A program made the position numbers and the translations under genes. Positions 61,733 through 64,000 of a stretch of DNA of 64,000 nucleotides are shown piece by piece. Position 1 is the first letter of the stretch. Each line of letters opens with the position of its first letter. The notes below the pieces were generated by a model that saw only the letters and a program-made list of their open reading frames with translations, was not told where the DNA came from and ran no database searches. The DNA is from an uncultured Flavobacteriaceae bacterium (lineage in GTDB: Bacteria; Bacteroidota; Bacteroidia; Flavobacteriales; Flavobacteriaceae): positions 372,001 to 436,000 of the forward strand of contig CANLVG010000004.1 in the NCBI GenBank assembly GCA_947494565.1, in the 5' to 3' direction.

Positions 61733-62639
61733 ATAAGATCATTTTTTGAAAGGGAACCACAATGGGGTATCCCTTTTTTTGGAAGTAATCAGGACTCTTA
61801 TCAAGTCCGGTAACCAGCACAAAATCCCCTCCCCAGGCACCCAAACTTTTAACGTACCCTTGATAATCCGAAAACAATTCCTGTTGTATCGTCGGAATAC
61901 CAAGCGCTTCGGATAGCAGCGCTTCATGGGTTCGAATCAATCGTTCAAAGTGTTCCATGGATGAACAAGCTATCATTTCGATGGTCAACGTACTGATTTT
62001 TTTAATTAATGCCACCTTATCGATTTCCCTCTCTCGATAGGCGACAATGGCGTCCCTGCTATTTCTTTTCCTGTTCAAGTGTACAAAATGGACGGAATTC
62101 AAAAATGTAGGAGGTTTGGCTAGTTCCGTCACGATGGGTACCCCATTTTTTAATTGATATGAGATAGGGGTGTGGTGCGTGGCACATGCAATGTCGTAAC
62201 CACTACCTGAAAAGGCATTCCATAACAGTTGAAAGGGGTCGATCCGGGCCCATTGGGCTATAGTACTGATGAGGGTAGAGGAAGAACCTAGTCCCCAATC
62301 CCTGGGAAATGTCAATTCAGTTTCTATGGTATATCCTTTCGAAGCGTTCAGAAAATCGGGATTTAATCTTTGGGCCTCGGTGAGAAGTTTCTGAAGGGTA
62401 TGTGAAGTGTTGGTATCAGAACTGGAGATTTCGATCAATGAACCTTGTTCAAAGACAGCTGTGAACCATGGAAGACTCTTTTCATCCAGACTTTTCCATA
62501 CGATTGTTCCGGAATTGGTTTCGAAAACACGCAGGTGCTGACCGAACTTGGTGGGCATGGCCCAGGCCACCGCACCATCGAGTACGGCATATTCGCCGGA
62601 AATCAATAATTTACCATGGCCATAAAATTGTTGTGGCAT
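61731..62639 (-). CDS. GYDIA-family GHMP kinase (mevalonate-pathway kinase-like)
   Basis: A 302-residue GHMP kinase with YGHGKLLISGEYAVLDGA at the N terminus, the ATP motif PRDWGLGSSSTLIS near residue 115 and the family-naming SGYDIA near 145. In Bacteroidota this family lies beside HMG-CoA reductase and is thought to act in the mevalonate route to isoprenoids; the exact step is not settled. Its start overlaps the reductase stop by one base. Confidence 0.88.
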   Translation of the reverse strand: MPQQFYGHGKLLISGEYAVLDGAVAWAMPTKFGQHLRVFETNSGTIVWKSLDEKSLPWFTAVFEQGSLIEISSSDTNTSHTLQKLLTEAQRLNPDFLNASKGYTIETELTFPRDWGLGSSSTLISTIAQWARIDPFQLLWNAFSGSGYDIACATHHTPISYQLKNGVPIVTELAKPPTFLNSVHFVHLNRKRNSRDAIVAYREREIDKVALIKKISTLTIEMIACSSMEHFERLIRTHEALLSEALGIPTIQQELFSDYQGYVKSLGAWGGDFVLVTGLDKSPDYFQKKGYPIVVPFQKMIL

Positions 62640-63955
62640 TAGTTCCGGAGCTTTTCAAATGCATCAACAACGGCACTGTGGGTCGCCGTATTTTTTTTGA
62701 AGTGTTCGATCAACGTCTTCTTTTCCGTGTTGGTCGCCCCCAATTGGTTCAAGATATTCAAGAGATGCATCTTCATATGACCTTCTTGTATTCCCGTGGT
62801 GACCAAAGAACGCACCGCAGCAAAATTCTGGGCCAGACCTGCTACCGCCACAATTTGCATAAGCTCTTCGGCAGAAGGGTGCTGAAGGACTTCCAGCGAC
62901 CACTTCACTAACGGATGGAGACTGGTCAAACCGCCAACTGTGCCAAGGGCTAAGGGAATTTCTATCGAAAATGAAAAGATACCGTTTTCAACGGCTGCGT
63001 CGGTTAGGCTCGAGTAGCGGCCATTTCGGGCGGCATAAGCATGCATTCCAGCTTCTACCGCTCTAAAATCGTTTCCGGTAGCAAGAATAACGGCATCGAT
63101 TCCGTTCATGATCCCCTTGTTGTGGGTCACGGCCCTATGCGGTTCCACTTTGGCGATCGCGACCGCCCGAACCATTTTCTGGGCAAATTCCTGAGCGGAA
63201 ATCGAATCGCTTACCAGTAGCTCTTTGACAGGACAAGAAACCTCGGCCCTGACCAAGCAATCGGGTACGTAATTGCTCAAGATACTCATGACGATTTCGA
63301 TATCCTTCTCGGCTTCCGTAAAATCTGTATAGGCCTGTGCCTCTTCCTTAAAGGTCGAAGCGAATTGCTCTAGACAAGAATTGATGAAATTGGCACCCAT
63401 AGCATCACGAGTCTCAAAAGTGCAATGCAACTGGAAATAGTTGTCGAGTAGATCCGATTGGTCTCGCAAGACGATATCGGTAACACCGCCTCCTCTTTTT
63501 TCCATGTTTTTGGTAATGGATGAGGCCGATTGCAATAATTTGGGTTTCACCTTTTGAAAGAACGATCGCAGTTTCCCGGTATCCCCGGTGAACATGAAAT
63601 GAACTTGACCTACTTTTTCTGTCCCGAGTACTTTGGTCTTGAATCCACCACGTTCCAACCAAAACTTAGCGGCTTTACTGGCCGCCGCTACTACGGAGCT
63701 TTCCTCGATGGCCATTGGCAGTGCATAGAGCTTGTCATTGATAAGGAAATTCGGGGCAACACCCAGAGGCAGATAGTAATTGCTAATGGTATTTTCAATG
63801 AATTCATCATGCAATTTTTGAACACCGGCATCGGTATTCCAGTATGTTTTTAGAAGAGCCTTTGAAGCGTTCTTGTTTTGGGTATACTTCTCGGAAATCC
63901 AATCGACTTTTTCTTCTTTCGTCAGTTTTGAAAATCCTTCAATGGGCGAAATCAT
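62639..63955 (-). CDS. mvaA: Hydroxymethylglutaryl-CoA reductase (class II type)
   Basis: Reduces HMG-CoA to mevalonate with NAD(P)H. The 438-residue protein has a class II layout with AMEESSVVAAASKAAKFW near residue 77 (catalytic Glu), NKGIMNGIDAVILATGND near 280 (catalytic Lys and Asp region) and a C-terminal His near 381 (EGHMKMHLLN). Class II enzymes are often called degradative, but in Flavobacteriaceae, which use mevalonate for isoprenoids, it probably works in synthesis with the kinase next door. Confidence 0.88.
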   Translation of the reverse strand: MISPIEGFSKLTKEEKVDWISEKYTQNKNASKALLKTYWNTDAGVQKLHDEFIENTISNYYLPLGVAPNFLINDKLYALPMAIEESSVVAAASKAAKFWLERGGFKTKVLGTEKVGQVHFMFTGDTGKLRSFFQKVKPKLLQSASSITKNMEKRGGGVTDIVLRDQSDLLDNYFQLHCTFETRDAMGANFINSCLEQFASTFKEEAQAYTDFTEAEKDIEIVMSILSNYVPDCLVRAEVSCPVKELLVSDSISAQEFAQKMVRAVAIAKVEPHRAVTHNKGIMNGIDAVILATGNDFRAVEAGMHAYAARNGRYSSLTDAAVENGIFSFSIEIPLALGTVGGLTSLHPLVKWSLEVLQHPSAEELMQIVAVAGLAQNFAAVRSLVTTGIQEGHMKMHLLNILNQLGATNTEKKTLIEHFKKNTATHSAVVDAFEKLRN

Positions 63956-64000
63956 TGGGTAGCGGGTTTGTCGGTAAAGATAAGTATAAACGCGAAAAAG

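Noticed and set aside
1-64000. CRISPR arrays, rRNA genes and insertion sequences
   Set aside because: No regular repeat-spacer pattern, no rRNA sequence and no transposase gene was seen in the window.

Overview
The window looks like the chromosome of a marine-type member of the Flavobacteriaceae (Bacteroidota). The evidence is Bacteroidota-type promoters (TTG, about 20 nt, TAnnTTTG), an N-acyl-ornithine transcarbamylase of the Bacteroides type, a GYDIA-type GHMP kinase beside a class II HMG-CoA reductase, a coaX/outer-membrane-protein/TPR/lptC neighbourhood, an arsenosugar gene group, and a DUF6747-like small membrane protein. I cannot name the genus.

Positions 165-12846 (minus strand) hold one long arginine-proline operon. 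In transcription order it is a newly noticed arginine-rich leader peptide, a GNAT acyltransferase, argG, argC, proC, argD, proA, proB, argF', an SDR oxidoreductase, argB, argE, argH and a small lipoprotein gene. Ser90 in ArgF' suggests the pathway runs through N-succinyl rather than N-acetyl intermediates. Positions 12911-16989 encode three glycosyltransferases and a MORN-repeat protein, and 17162-20101 an Fe-S membrane protein with a flavoprotein reductase.

Positions 20343-25204 (plus strand) carry exported proteins: a DUF547 protein, a beta-barrel, a GH113-like hydrolase, a lipoprotein and a POTRA/BamA-like protein. Positions 25201-29963 encode a VOC protein, an SDR, a flavin amine oxidase, an AraC regulator and a cell-wall amidase. 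Positions 29960-33747 hold arsenosugar biosynthesis genes (two glycosyltransferases, ArsM, a nucleoside phosphorylase, a rhodanese) without the radical-SAM enzyme ArsS. Positions 33827-38498 encode a GH32 fructan hydrolase, an exported ADP-ribosylglycohydrolase with a small-molecule kinase, a DinB-like protein and a DUF6747-like peptide.

Positions 38754-53624 are a 14.9-kb integrative element inserted in the 3' end of tRNA-Phe(GAA), bounded by a 13-bp att duplication. It has an integrase, an excisionase-like HTH protein, a VirE-type primase/helicase pair, a 12-copy TGACA iteron-like cluster, small and large terminase subunits, a ribbon-helix-helix protein, a tail-tube-like protein, two possible tail chaperones, a short tape measure, a cargo segment (membrane protein, SRAP protein, DUF1508 protein, a structured noncoding DNA segment), an XRE repressor with a divergent operator region, and a small rightward operon. 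There is no recognisable portal, protease, capsid, head-tail connector, tail tip, lysin or holin. The best reading is a phage satellite, or a reduced prophage, that keeps packaging and internal tail genes; this is the main candidate for an undescribed system here.

Positions 53613-64000 return to core chromosome: tRNA-Phe, coaX, an outer-membrane protein, a TPR protein, lptC, a CNNM/CBS transporter-like protein, a PpiD/SurA-like foldase, the GYDIA kinase and HMG-CoA reductase.
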